In this document: in pieces, positions 18,997 to 28,206 of the stretch | Position numbering within the stretch: position 1 is the first letter of the stretch | Layout: the number at the start of each line of letters is the position of its first letter | Assembly: GCF_002803085.1 (NCBI RefSeq) | Contig: NZ_NNBJ01000025.1 | Coordinates: 1-64,000, forward strand | DNA length: 64,000 bases | Source of the DNA: Streptomyces sp. CB01201 | GTDB lineage: Bacteria; Actinomycetota; Actinomycetes; Streptomycetales; Streptomycetaceae | Reading direction: 5' to 3' | Translations under genes and position numbers: made by a program | Notes under the pieces: generated by a model | Told to the model about the DNA's origin: nothing | The model's input: the letters and a program-made list of their open reading frames with translations, nothing else | Database searches by the model: none

Positions 18997-19770
18997 TCAG
19001 GCCAGGGCGAGAGAGAGGTAGTACTGGTCCAGGGCCGGGCGGCGGACGTCGCCCTGGGCCCGGGCGAGGATGTCGACTTCGCCGGTGACGACACCGGTCA
19101 GGCCCAGGGGAATGTGGAACAGGTCGCCTTCCTGGCGGCGGTAGAAGACATCCATGCCGGCGCGGATGCCGAAGGCGAACTCCCCGGCCGGGGAATGCTC
19201 GCGCAGCCTGGCCTGCGGCAGGTAGGAAACCGGTTTGGCAGGCAGGTCAGGTGCCGCAGCATGCACGGTCTCGTAAGCGGTGTTCTCACGGCTGTAGTTG
19301 TCCCGCAGCCGGATCAGGTCGAACTTGTTGCGGGGTGCCTCGACCTCGATCAGCCAGAGCGGGCCGGGGCCGATGCTGCGGGTGGAGTGGAAGGCTCCGC
19401 CGGCGATACGCAGGATGGAGCCGGCGCCGACCGGGTGCTGGCCGGTGAGAGTGTCGGTCACGCCCTGGCCCATGAGGCACAGCAGGTAGGTGAGCTTGCG
19501 GGGGTGGACGTGCATGGAGGTGGACTGGCCCTCGTCGATCCTCAGGTTCCACACGTCGATGAAGTCGTCGACGTAGACGCAGTACTCCATCCCCCACGGC
19601 TTGGGGATCACCTCGTTGAGATGCTCGTCCTCGTCCAGGCGCTCGTTGCCGACCCGGCTGCCTTTGCGGACGACCTCGTTGAGCGCTGAGAAGTCGCGCG
19701 GCCCCGGGTCGATGCGGACGGCAAAAGCGTGGTCTCTGGTCGTGATCTGATCCTGTGTCAGCTCGGACAT
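18997..19770 (-). CDS. Cupin-domain protein
   Basis: A 257-residue protein with a sugar-isomerase-like cupin. The segment KPWGMEYCVYVDDFIDVWNL leads into GQSTSMHVHPRKLTYLLCLMG, which supplies the metal-binding HxH...E-type ligands of motif 1. Motif 2 is around GGAFHSTRSIGPGPLWLIEV. A second half (ARLREHSPAGEFAFGIRAGM) resembles another beta-barrel. It could be an isomerase, an oxygenase or a ligand-binding protein. It is the first gene of the minus-strand arm and faces the plus-strand arm across a 247-bp divergent promoter region. Confidence 0.8.
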   Translation of the reverse strand: MSELTQDQITTRDHAFAVRIDPGPRDFSALNEVVRKGSRVGNERLDEDEHLNEVIPKPWGMEYCVYVDDFIDVWNLRIDEGQSTSMHVHPRKLTYLLCLMGQGVTDTLTGQHPVGAGSILRIAGGAFHSTRSIGPGPLWLIEVEAPRNKFDLIRLRDNYSRENTAYETVHAAAPDLPAKPVSYLPQARLREHSPAGEFAFGIRAGMDVFYRRQEGDLFHIPLGLTGVVTGEVDILARAQGDVRRPALDQYYLSLALA

Positions 19771-20017
19771 GGGATCCCCCTTCGTCAGTCGGCTCGTCCC
19801 CCCGGCCGATCAAAACGCTAGGGATGTGCCAGGCCGCTGCCAAATAGCCTGCGCAGCAGCCCGGGATAACGGCTGCGGGGGCCCTCGCCCCGGTCATCCC
19901 CCCCGATTCGAACGCTTATTTGAAGCGGTGGGGGGAGCGTGTGAGTGTCGAAGCGGGCCTTCCCGGGCTGGTTCCTCCGGGGTGCCCTTCCCGCCTCTCT
20001 CGCGAAGGAGTTCCACC
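19771..20017. promoter_or_regulatory. Divergent promoter region of the DJ-1/cupin/ferritin-like cluster
   Basis: The 247-bp gap lies between divergent genes that start at 19770 (minus) and 20018 (plus), so promoters for both arms must lie here. The plus-strand gene has a strong GAAGGAG site 6 bases before its GTG. I cannot identify a specific LysR box. Confidence 0.6.
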
Positions 20018-20821
20018 GTGAGCACTCCCACTCCCACCCGCGGCCGGCAGGCTGAGCAGGTACCCGGCAGCATCGTCACGCAGATCAAGTCCATCGGAGT
20101 CCTGGGCTACGAATCCTGCTCCGAGCAGGACACCATCACCCCGCTGGAGATCTTCAAGGGCGCCGCGATGGTCACCTCCGGCCAGATCGCGCCGTGGCAG
20201 CGGGAAGCAGCCAACCGTGAGCTGGACGTGCGGCTCGTGTCGCTGGAGCCCGGCGTCGTCAAGATGCAGATGGGCACCAATGTGGTCGCCGACAGCGTGC
20301 TGAAGGATGACGAGCTGTTCGACATCCTCTACATCCCCGGCGGTGTCGGTTCCGGCGTGCTAACCACCAACGACCGCCTCCACAAGGTCATCCGCCGCCA
20401 CCACGAAGCCGGGAAGGTGATCGCCGCCAACTGCTCGGGAGTCGGGATCATCGCCCGCGCCCGCATCGTCAACGACGAACCGCTGACCTGCGTCGCAGCA
20501 GTAGCCCGCGGGCTGCGCCGCGACGGGTTCAACGTGCCGGTCGCCCGCCGGATGTGGGTGGCTAACACCGCCTACCGCATCTGGACCTTCACCGGCTCCT
20601 ACGGCGTCAACGGCGGGGCCGTGGCCATGGTGGCCCACTACTTCGGCCGTGAGATCGGCACGATCGTCTCAATGATGTTCGACACGGTCGGCGGCATCGG
20701 AGACGTGATCTTCGAGGAGACAGGCCCGGAGTTCTACCAGCACCCCGAGCTGGAGGAAACCTTCCAGGACTACTTCCAGGACATGCTCATCCCCGCTGTC
20801 GACGACAACGCCGGCCTCTAA
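20018..20821 (+). CDS. DJ-1/PfpI family protein, isocyanide-hydratase-like branch
   Basis: The GTG at 20018 with GAAGGAG upstream gives 267 residues; longer frames upstream are non-coding. Landmarks: IGVLGYESCSEQDTITPLEIF, FDILYIPGGVGSGVL, nucleophile elbow GKVIAANCSGVGIIARARI, and a GSYGVNGGAVAMVAHYFG helix. The AN-C-SG elbow and GGVG loop resemble the GATase1/AraC-N or isocyanide hydratase branch rather than Hsp31. It is the third DJ-1 paralogue in the cluster. It leads the plus-strand arm, and 21 bases separate it from the ferritin-like gene. Confidence 0.85.
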   Translation: MSTPTPTRGRQAEQVPGSIVTQIKSIGVLGYESCSEQDTITPLEIFKGAAMVTSGQIAPWQREAANRELDVRLVSLEPGVVKMQMGTNVVADSVLKDDELFDILYIPGGVGSGVLTTNDRLHKVIRRHHEAGKVIAANCSGVGIIARARIVNDEPLTCVAAVARGLRRDGFNVPVARRMWVANTAYRIWTFTGSYGVNGGAVAMVAHYFGREIGTIVSMMFDTVGGIGDVIFEETGPEFYQHPELEETFQDYFQDMLIPAVDDNAGL

Positions 20822-20842
20822 CCATCGAAGGGTAGGCCCGTC

Positions 20843-21991
20843 ATGGCGCAGCGCACCACGCCCGTGGAACTCAGAGACCTCAACTGGATCCGCGGGGCAC
20901 TGCAGACCGCCGTTGCTCTCGAACACTCAACGATGCCTCTGTACTGTGCGGCGATGTACTCGCTGGAGGTGCAGAACTACCCCTACTACATCATCCGCTC
21001 GGTGCTGATGGAGGAGATCGTCCACATGGCCATCGCCGCGAACATGGTCGCCGCGCTGGGCGGGTCACCCGACATCAAGGGACTGGCGCCGGCTTATGCC
21101 ACGCGCGGGCTGCCGCGAGGCGTAGCACCGGACCTGCCGGTGATCCTCGCCCGGCTTTCCCCCCGGTCACTGGAGAACTTCATGCGCCTGGAGGCGCCGG
21201 GGTTCATGCTCAACTCCCGACAACGCGCCGGCGTCTATCCGACCATCGGAGCCTTCTACGACGCCATCCGGGAGGCCATCGACGCGAACAAGGACGCCGT
21301 CCGCCGCGCAGTGCGGGCCGGCGGCCCGGCAAACCAGGTCGGAGGCAATCTCGGCTACCTCACCTTCGAAGCCGATGACACAGTCGATCCGGTGGAGCAG
21401 TTCCATGCGGCGCTGGACGTCATCACCGAGCAGGGCGAAGGCCAGGGCACCGGATCCGTCGAAGCCGGGGAGGAGTTCCAGCGCGAAGGTTCGCACAACG
21501 CCCGATTCGCCGAACTGCGTTACGGACGCCGCTATCTCGCACCCCCGCAAGCAGCGATCTCACGGGAGAACGAGCCCGACTTCTTTCTCGGCGAGACCAT
21601 CGCATGGCCAGTTGTCATCAACACCCTCGCCGTTCCCTCGGACGGCTACGCAGCACTCCTTGAACGCGACCCCAGCGCTCCCCGAGTCCGCAAATAACTC
21701 GAAACCTTCGACGACGCCTACACCCAGATGATGGTCGCCCTGGACACCTCGTGGAACGGCCCGGTGGAAACCTGGTGGCCGTCCCTGGGGGCAGCTGTCA
21801 CACAGATGGACCAGATGCGTGTCAGGTCCTGCTTCAACATCATGCGCCTCCAGGTCCCGCAAGAGGCTGTCAGCGTTCTGGAGGCCCTGTACCCAAGGGA
21901 GTTTAAAGCACTTGAGCGATACACCGACCTGAACAAGCCAGTTTTCTACGGGCCCCGGTTGTCAACGCAGCCGGGCACTGACGGCCCCTAG
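20843..21991 (+). pseudogene. Ferritin-like (VioB-type) domain protein interrupted by a TAA codon
   Basis: The frame starts MAQRTTPVELRDLNWIRGAL and carries the four-helix ferritin-like pattern of the VioB/iminophenyl-pyruvate dimer synthase family. Metal ligands are suggested by AVALEHSTMPLYCAA and VLMEEIVHMAIAANMV (an ExxH pair). A TAA at 21695-21697 ends it after 284 residues. The same frame then continues with good coding sequence, LETFDDAYTQMMVALDTSW to YTDLNKPVFYGPRL, until 21991. The full-length protein would be 382 residues. The core diiron-type domain is upstream of the stop, so a shortened product might work. Confidence 0.75.
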
Positions 21992-22086
21992 GCTGACGGC
22001 CGGATGCCCCTTGATCCAAAGGGCCTCCGGCCGGTTCCACTACCGGAACCGGCCACCCACCACGCAACGAGGGAGCACCACACACC

Positions 22087-23298
22087 GTGGCACGCACAGA
22101 ACAACGTCTGCCACTCGGTGGGCTGCTGGCACTGGCGACAGCCGGGTTCCTGACGATGCTCACCGAAACCGTCCCAGCGGGTCTCCTGCCGCAGATCGGC
22201 CGGGGACTCAACGTCTCAGAAGCACAGGCCGGCCAACTGCTCACCGTGTACGCGGCGGGAGCGGTCCTGGCCGCCATACCCCTGACCGCGATGACACGCG
22301 GTCTGCCCCGACGGCCCGTACTGATCGCTACCGTGACAGCCGTGGCTCTGGTCAACGTCGTCACTGCCGTATCCAGCTCCTACGCCCTGACCATGACCGC
22401 CCGAGGCCTCGGCGGCATGGCCACCGGCGTGCAGTGGGCCATGATCGCCGGATACGCCATGCGCCTGGTCGACGAACCCCTGAAGGGCCGCGCCCTAGCG
22501 GTGTCCATGGCAGGAGTACCCACCGCACTGGCCCTCGGTGTCCCGCTGGGCACCTACGCCGGAGACCTCCTGGGATACCGCTACACCTTCGCGGCCATCG
22601 GCGTCCTCGCGCTCGGCGTAGCCCTGTGGATCCTGGCCACCGTCCAGCCGTTCCCGGGGGAACCCGCCTCCACACGGATCCCGCTGCGCCAGGTCTTCCT
22701 GCTGCCAGGACTGGCCGCGATCCTGGTCACCGCCCTGCTGTTCGAGGTCGGCCACATGAACCTCTACACCTACGTCGCCCCCTACCTGCACCGCGCGGCG
22801 CTGGGCGACTGGGTGGGACCGGTGCTACTGGCCTTCGGCGTAGCAGCGATGGCGGGTCTGTTCGCCGCCGGAGCGTTCATCGACAAGAATCTCCGCGCCG
22901 TCGTCGTCGGCACGCTGGCGCTCTTCACCCTCTGCATGGCCCTGTTCGCTCTGCTCGGCACCTACCCGTGGCCGGTGATCGTGGTGATGTTCGGATGGGG
23001 ATTAGCCCTCGGCCTCGCCCCGACGATGTTCCAGGCCGCCTCGGCGAAAGCAGCCGGACAGGCTGCCGACGTGGCCCAGGCAATGATCGTCACCGTACTG
23101 AACGCCGGCATGTCCCTGGGCTCCGTCACCGGCGGCGTCGCGCTCAACCTGGAGGGCGTGAAGTCACTGCCCTGGGTCTCCCTGGTCGTCTTCGCGGCAG
23201 CCTTGGTGATCGCTGCGGCGGCCCGCCGCCACGCGTTCCCAGCCCCGTCTGCAAGGGCGAGCGCGCAGAGCACCCCGGAACCGGAGTTGCAGCAGTGA
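22087..23298 (+). CDS. MFS transporter, DHA1-like drug efflux family
   Basis: A 403-residue protein with about twelve hydrophobic segments. It has a typical first helix (LGGLLALATAGFLTMLTETV), the cytoplasmic loop MTRGLPRRPVL corresponding to motif A, and motif C-like AGVPTALALGVPLGTYAGDL in helix 5. This is the architecture of proton-driven multidrug or sugar efflux permeases. GTG start at 22087. The stop overlaps the next start (GTGA), so it is translated with the VOC gene. In this cluster it most likely exports the product or a toxic intermediate. Confidence 0.9.
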   Translation: MARTEQRLPLGGLLALATAGFLTMLTETVPAGLLPQIGRGLNVSEAQAGQLLTVYAAGAVLAAIPLTAMTRGLPRRPVLIATVTAVALVNVVTAVSSSYALTMTARGLGGMATGVQWAMIAGYAMRLVDEPLKGRALAVSMAGVPTALALGVPLGTYAGDLLGYRYTFAAIGVLALGVALWILATVQPFPGEPASTRIPLRQVFLLPGLAAILVTALLFEVGHMNLYTYVAPYLHRAALGDWVGPVLLAFGVAAMAGLFAAGAFIDKNLRAVVVGTLALFTLCMALFALLGTYPWPVIVVMFGWGLALGLAPTMFQAASAKAAGQAADVAQAMIVTVLNAGMSLGSVTGGVALNLEGVKSLPWVSLVVFAAALVIAAAARRHAFPAPSARASAQSTPEPELQQ

Positions 23299-23765
23299 GC
23301 GCCTTTTACCACGTGTGTTTCACCGTCCCGGACCTGAACGCGGCGATGCAGGACTTCTCCGCTGCAGCCGGTGTCACCTGGAAGGAACCGGTCTCAGCGA
23401 GCATCGGCGAGTGGGACTACCGCATTGTTTTCACCGCGGGCGGCGCCCCGTTCATCGAACTCATCGAGGCACCCCCGGGCGGCCCATGGGGCGACACCAC
23501 CGAAGCACGCTTCCACCATCTGGGCTTTTGGACTTCGGACATCGAGGCAGGCAGCCGGAGACTCACCCAGAACGGCTTCCCCCAGGCATTCTCCGGCTGC
23601 CCCTGGGGCCGTCCCTTCGCCTACCACCGTCTGAACAGCATCGGCAGCCACATCGAACTCGTCGACCAAGACCGCCAGCAGTCCTTCATCGACTCCTGGC
23701 ATCACGGAGGGCAACCCATGCCCGCCATCAACGAGGAGGCCTTCCCATGGAACCCGTCACACTGA
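23295..23765 (+). CDS. VOC family protein
   Basis: A 156-residue protein beginning SAFYHVCFTVPDLNAAMQDF. It shows two VOC modules: FHHLGFWTSDIEAGSRRL opens the second, and SIGSHIELVDQDRQ carries the C-terminal Glu. His in YHVCF, His in FHHLG and Glu in HIELVD fit the metal triad of glyoxalase-type enzymes. It overlaps the MFS gene by four bases and the SDR gene by 19 bases, so it belongs to the operon. The role may be an isomerase or epimerase, or drug binding. Confidence 0.85.
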   Translation: MSAFYHVCFTVPDLNAAMQDFSAAAGVTWKEPVSASIGEWDYRIVFTAGGAPFIELIEAPPGGPWGDTTEARFHHLGFWTSDIEAGSRRLTQNGFPQAFSGCPWGRPFAYHRLNSIGSHIELVDQDRQQSFIDSWHHGGQPMPAINEEAFPWNPSH

Positions 23766-24443
23766 TCACCGGCGGCTCGACCGGAATCGGCGCGGCCACC
23801 GCACTGCAACTGCTCAAAGCCGGCCACCGGGTGACCATCACCGCCCGCGACGCAGACAGGCTCGCCGAATTCCGCGCCCGGGCAGGAGCCGACGACAGTC
23901 AACTCATGACGCTGCCCGGCGACACGAGCGACGCGGAACACGTCCAAGCCGCCGTCAGGCTCACTGTGCAGTCCTGGGGACGTTGGACAATGTCATCGCC
24001 AACGCCGGCTTCTCCCTGCCCGGCACCCTTGCCGACCATCACCCCGAAGCCATGCGCGCCATGATCCTCACCAATGTCCTGGGCCCCGCCCTGGTTACCC
24101 AGGCTGCCCTGCCACATCTGAAAGACAGCCAGGGACGCCTCGTCCTGGTGGGCTCCGTAGCCGGAGTGAAGAACTCGCCCGGCAACTTGTACTCGTGACC
24201 AAGTGGGCCGTCCACGCCCTGGCAGAGAACACCCGCATGATGGTCACCGGTGACCAAGTCGGCGTCACCCTCATCGCGCCCGGAATGGTCGACACCCCCT
24301 TTTGGGACAACCGCGGTGGCAAGCCGCAACACCCCACCATGACCGCCGACCAAATCGCAGACTCCATCCTGTTCGCTCTCAACCAGCCACCCGGCATGGA
24401 CATCAACCACATCCAAATGCGACCGCTGGGACAAGCGAACTAA
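23747..24443 (+). pseudogene. SDR family oxidoreductase with two frameshifts
   Basis: Three frame segments make one SDR. First comes VTLITGGSTGIGAATALQLL with the cofactor loop, from the ATG at 23747 preceded by GAGGAGG. Second, after one G is missing near 23977, LDNVIANAGFSLPGTLADHH with NAG. Third, after a base is missing near 24192, TKWAVHALAENTRMM, restoring the Y-S-V-T-K active site, and the tail LIAPGMVDTPFW. Both losses sit in or beside G runs, the signature expected from a homopolymer sequencing error, so the gene may be intact in the organism. Repaired length is about 232 residues. Confidence 0.8.
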
Positions 24444-24967
24444 CACCCCATATGTGGCCGGGAGAGCGGAGACAGTCGTCTCCCTGATGGCAGCGCCGAC
24501 GGCTTCCGTGGAGTCGGTGAAGAAGGCCGCCACCAAGAAGGTGGCGGCGAAGAAGGCGGCAGCCGGGAGACGACGGTCCGCAAGCCGTGTTCGGCATAGT
24601 GCAGGGCGCCGCCGTGGGGGCCGCCTATCAGGAGTGGTTCTTCCTGCCGCACGCCCTGGGACCTGAGGCTTGCTTGCTGAGCCGATGAGTACGCCGCACC
24701 GCTGCCCGCTGAGGGGGCCGCCGGGATCTTCCCGAGCCGCCCCGAGGTCCCCGCCCCCACTGCCGCCGAACGAGCCGTGGCCAGAACGTGGGTTGAGGCG
24801 CCGGTCAGCGAGTCACCAGACGTGCGGAGCCGCCGCCGCCTCGGGACCGGCCCCGTCGCCCCCGGCGGCCGACCGGCCGGATCTCTGGCACGGCCCGGCT
24901 CCTCCAGGAACGGCCTGCTGAACGACACTCAAGCGTGGTGAGTTGGTACAGCTGACGCGTCATGACT
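24444..24967. other. Stretch without a recognised gene
   Basis: No gene is recognised. A short plus-strand frame near 24490 contains a Lys/Ala-rich run (VKKAATKKVAAKKAAAG) like the tails of histone-like proteins, but it lacks a folded domain. The rest is Pro/Arg-rich in every frame. Confidence 0.5.
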
Positions 24968-24996
24968 GAGCTCCGGCCGCTGTGCGGCCGGAGCTC
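24968..24996 (-). terminator. Strong hairpin after the 24-residue peptide gene
   Basis: GAGCTCCGGCCG (24968-24979) and CGGCCGGAGCTC (24985-24996) form a perfect 12-bp stem with a 5-base loop. It starts 18 bases beyond the stop of the minus-strand peptide gene at 25014 and would end its transcript. Confidence 0.75.
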
Positions 24997-25013
24997 GGCC
25001 GGTACCCGGGTGA

Positions 25014-25088
25014 TCAGCCCCAGATCGAGTCGCCATCGGCGCTCTGGGCGAAGTCCCACCGGGTGTCGCTGTCGGTCTTCATATGCAT
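25014..25088 (-). CDS. Small Trp-containing peptide, 24 residues (22 from the second ATG)
   Basis: Two in-frame ATGs (25088 and 25082) follow a GAGGGAG ribosome site. The peptide reads MHMKTDSDTRWDFAQSADGD then SIWG: acidic, with two Trp and a C-terminal Gly. A perfect 12-bp hairpin follows the stop. Site, peptide and terminator together look like a genuine tiny gene, such as a signal, leader or modified-peptide precursor. No maturation enzyme is adjacent; the gene upstream on the same strand is a frameshifted remnant. No family is recognised. Confidence 0.45.
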   Translation of the reverse strand: MHMKTDSDTRWDFAQSADGDSIWG

Positions 25089-25149
25089 ACGCTCCCTCAC
25101 GATTCTGACGTCCCGATCATGCAAGGGGGCCCGTTCACCTGCAACACGA

Positions 25150-25745
25150 TTCCCGCCGCGGTGGAGCCAGACCGGGTGGTGCTCTTCTGGGACGGGGGCA
25201 GGTGAGGGGGAGGACGCGTTGGCTGAGGCGGTCGGCGGGGTGGGTGCCGGTGAGGGTGTGGTCGGTGAGCCAGTCCGCCACGGTCAACTGAATCAGCACA
25301 CACGGCAGTTCACCGGGGGTGTCAGCGCCCAGGGAGGCGAGGCCGTTCGCGGGGGATGCCGTGGCCGCAGGGTCCGAGGTGCCCGTCGGGGCTGGTCTGG
25401 GTGGCCAGGACCAGGGCGAGCATCCGGGCGCCGGCTGTGGCTTGGGTCGTGCGGAGTTTCTTGTCCGCGACGATCTTCTGTGCCCATCCGCTGAGTTTCG
25501 GGCGGGTCTTCTTGCCGAACGTGAAGGGGCCGGGGCGGTCGCCGCCGGGGGAGAGCCAGGGGATGGTGATCGGCGTGGGGTCTTCGGGGCGGGATGCGAG
25601 CAGACTGTCGGCGCTTGCGGGGGTGGAGAGCCAGCCGCAGCCGGTCAGTTGCTCCACCAGTTTCTTGGGGTCGGTCAGACCCAGTGTGGTGAGGTCCTGC
25701 CCGACCAGGTTGCCGGTCCCGGTGTCGGGTGTGAGTAGTTGAGAT
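25150..25745 (-). pseudogene. Unrecognised protein, frameshifted and without a clear start
   Basis: One frame gives DLTTLGLTDPKKLVEQLTGC, ASADSLLASRPEDPTPITIP, FTFGKKTRPKLSGWAQKIVA and ARMLALVLATQTSPDGHLGP. Near 25330 the coding signal moves to another frame with DTPGELPCVLIQLTVADWLT and ends around 25200. The two together look like one helical protein of about 170-190 residues. No start codon with a ribosome site was found. I do not recognise the family. Confidence 0.35.
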
Positions 25746-25760
25746 ACAGGAAATCCCGGC

Positions 25761-25826
25761 GAGAACGATCATGGTCCGGTCGGCACGTGCAAGCTGACCC
25801 GGTTCTCGTACTCGCGGCGGGCCTTG
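25761..25826. repeat. Direct repeat, copy 1, remnant of the gene at 28221
   Basis: Bases 25761-25776 (GAGAACGATCATGGTC) and 25793-25826 (34 bases) recur at 28207-28222 and 28236-28269 in the same orientation with a 13-base spacer instead of 16. In copy 2 the sequence is the 3' end of a minus-strand gene (KARREYENRVS near the C-terminus). Copy 1 still encodes the same residues, so it is a severed gene end. Confidence 0.8.
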
Positions 25827-25933
25827 TGCTGAGCCGGGCTCTGCTCGTGCTGATCAACGGTTATGTGGAGTCCTACGGTGGCGGGTGACGTCGCGGAACC
25901 CCGTTGTCGGTGCCCGCTGCGAGGATCACTGGC

Positions 25934-27853
25934 ATGGAGATCAAACATGTCGACTGGCTGAACTTCCTGGCCCGGTGGAGCGAGGAGTGGGCGGACGCGC
26001 ACGGGCACGTCGATGAGCTGAGCCCCGAGGACGCCGCGGCACGGCGGGGCCGATGGCTGGGCGCCGATCCGGCCACCGAGGCGGACATCGCTGCGATGGA
26101 GGACCGGCTCGGCCGCGCGATGCCGCCCTCCTATCGGGAGTTCCTGCGGGTCAGCGACGGCTGGCGGCACGCCGGCGGCTTCGTCTGGAAACTGGCCGGT
26201 ACCCGCGAGGCGCGCTGGCACAACGACGAGATGGGCCTCGGCGAGGATTTCGACGAATTCTGGGGGGAGGAGGACAACCCCGAGGAAGTGCGGGCGCAGG
26301 TGGGCCTGTGGTCCCGGGCGCTGCAACTGGACGTCGAGTCGGACATCACCTTCGTGCTGCTCGACCCGGAGGACGTGGGGCCGGACGGCGAATGGGCGGT
26401 GCGGGTGTGGGCTTCCTGGAGGGCCGAGGACCCCGAGCGCTATCCGTCGTTCGCGGCGTTCATGATCGCCATGCACCAGGAGTGGCACACGCTCGCGCCC
26501 GACCGGAGCAGTCGAGAGGGCGGCCCCACATTCGTCAACGGCACGACCCGGACCCAGGACGCCGCCGTGGCCCGGGCCCGGACCGCGGCACTGTCCGGTC
26601 GGCACGAGGAGGCAGCCGCCCTGCTGGAGGAGGCCGGGAAGTACGGCCGGCCGTACGCGCACGAGCTCCTGGACCAGATCGCGCAGCTGGGCGGCACGCG
26701 CGGGCGCGGGGTCCAGATGCCGCACCCCGACAACCCCCGCTTCCTCAGCGAACAGCTCCCGCTGAAGGCCGCCGATCTACTCAACAGCGGCCGGCCCCCG
26801 GAGGACTGGCACTACTCCGACCCAGCCGTTTTCCCCGACACCGCGCAGACCGCAGCGGACATCCAGCGCGCCGTACGCGAGGGGACGTACCGTTACCGGC
26901 CCGGCGGAGCGTTCGGCGAGGCCGTCCACGAGGCCCGCGAGCAGGCCCGGTGGGGTGACACCGATGCCGCCTGGCAGGTTCTGCGTGCCGTGATCCCGTT
27001 GTGGGAGCCGCTCGGCCCGGGCCACATCGCGCCGGTGGGCTTGCTCGCCGACCCCCTGCTCGCGCCGGTGCTGACCGCCGAACGGCGCCTCGAACTCCTG
27101 CGGACTCCACGCGGCGGCGAGAGCGGCCCGGCCCCTGCCCCCGCCGGCGACCGGAACCCCGACGGCCTGTCCTGGCTTGTCCGGCCCGGTGCGCTGCGTC
27201 CCTGGCAGACCTCGACCAGCGACTACCGGATGATCCTTGTCGAAGGCATAGCCCCGGACGAGCTGCCCGCGCTGCTCGGCTCATCGCCCGGCACGCCGCT
27301 CTCCCCTCCCCTGCGGCAGTGGGATGTCACCCGCCACCACCGATCCGGCCAGCGAATCTTCTCCAGCTACGACGACAAGGCACTGCTCAGCGTCGGACGG
27401 GCCGGGCCGGACTGGAGTTTCGCCTTCGAGCAGGATCCCTCCGCCGGGTTCGACACGCCGCGCTTCGTCTCTCCCGCACCGGCCGCTTCGGCCCCCGGCG
27501 GCCGGGCGATCGTGATCTGGCACGAGCGGCGCCGGGGCACCCCGGTCTTCCACGTGTCGGCCGGCGAGGGCGGCACGCCGCGCTACGCGTTCACCGTACG
27601 GGGCGGAACGCTCGAAACCAGCGCTGGCGCCGTTCCCGTCGAACTGGCTCCACCCGCCCTCGGGTTCGACGCCCCCGACGCGGACGGCCAGGCCTCGGCG
27701 GCAGCCCAGGCCCTGGACGCCATTGCCCGGATCCACGCTGTCACCGTGCCCCGCCTCGCCCTCACCGAGGGCCGGCTGCACACCTTCGAGTCGCTCTCCT
27801 GGAGCCGCCCACCCGGCCCCGGAGAGACGTACACGACGATCAGCATCGGCTAA
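25934..27853 (+). CDS. SMI1/KNR4 (SUKH) family protein
   Basis: A 639-residue protein from the ATG at 25934. The N-terminal 160 residues form a SUKH domain: DIAAMEDRLGRAMPPSYREF, LRVSDGW, then a long acidic loop and a WASWRAEDPERYPSFAAFMI strand-helix end. The rest is an alpha-helical section (about 190-390) and two beta-rich modules around residues 420-640 with no family I recognise. SUKH proteins commonly act as immunity proteins against polymorphic toxins. No toxin gene is adjacent. The gene lies between two copies of a repeat, as part of a 2.4-kb inserted or duplicated segment. Confidence 0.8.
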   Translation: MEIKHVDWLNFLARWSEEWADAHGHVDELSPEDAAARRGRWLGADPATEADIAAMEDRLGRAMPPSYREFLRVSDGWRHAGGFVWKLAGTREARWHNDEMGLGEDFDEFWGEEDNPEEVRAQVGLWSRALQLDVESDITFVLLDPEDVGPDGEWAVRVWASWRAEDPERYPSFAAFMIAMHQEWHTLAPDRSSREGGPTFVNGTTRTQDAAVARARTAALSGRHEEAAALLEEAGKYGRPYAHELLDQIAQLGGTRGRGVQMPHPDNPRFLSEQLPLKAADLLNSGRPPEDWHYSDPAVFPDTAQTAADIQRAVREGTYRYRPGGAFGEAVHEAREQARWGDTDAAWQVLRAVIPLWEPLGPGHIAPVGLLADPLLAPVLTAERRLELLRTPRGGESGPAPAPAGDRNPDGLSWLVRPGALRPWQTSTSDYRMILVEGIAPDELPALLGSSPGTPLSPPLRQWDVTRHHRSGQRIFSSYDDKALLSVGRAGPDWSFAFEQDPSAGFDTPRFVSPAPAASAPGGRAIVIWHERRRGTPVFHVSAGEGGTPRYAFTVRGGTLETSAGAVPVELAPPALGFDAPDADGQASAAAQALDAIARIHAVTVPRLALTEGRLHTFESLSWSRPPGPGETYTTISIG

Positions 27854-27964
27854 CCGGGGTTTGATACTGGTGGGCTCGCGTATTTAACTGTCGTCAGTTC
27901 TCCGCGGTGGTCAGCCCGCTGGTGACTGACGGTTGATCTCCGGAGACTGCCGTAGCGTTGCGCC

Positions 27965-28156
27965 ATGAACCAGCAGGAGCGTGAAACCTATCTGGCAGCC
28001 CGGGCGGAGTTCGCGACGAAGCGTCGGGAACTCGATGAGGTTTGGCCGATTGACCAGACCGAGGAGGAGCTGACCGACAAGCAGTGGGCTGCCCTCGAAG
28101 AGGTCGAAAGGGCAGCGGTCGCGTTCACCGCTGCGCGCGACGCGTACTACGGCTGA
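27965..28156 (+). CDS. Small hypothetical protein
   Basis: A 63-residue acidic helical protein (MNQQERETYLAARAEFATKR ... WAALEEVERAAVAFTAARDA). It has a clean ATG and clean coding character and lies inside the same repeat-bounded segment as the SUKH gene. Family unknown. Bases 27854-27964 hold only short imperfect inverted repeats. Confidence 0.5.
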   Translation: MNQQERETYLAARAEFATKRRELDEVWPIDQTEEELTDKQWAALEEVERAAVAFTAARDAYYG

Positions 28157-28206
28157 TCGCAGGGGGCTGGGACGGCAGTTGGAACATCGGTACAGCGGTT
28201 GGCGCT

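Noticed and set aside
24454..24666. Small Lys/Ala-rich plus-strand gene
   Set aside because: It has a histone-tail-like run but no folded part, no ribosome site and no conserved motif.
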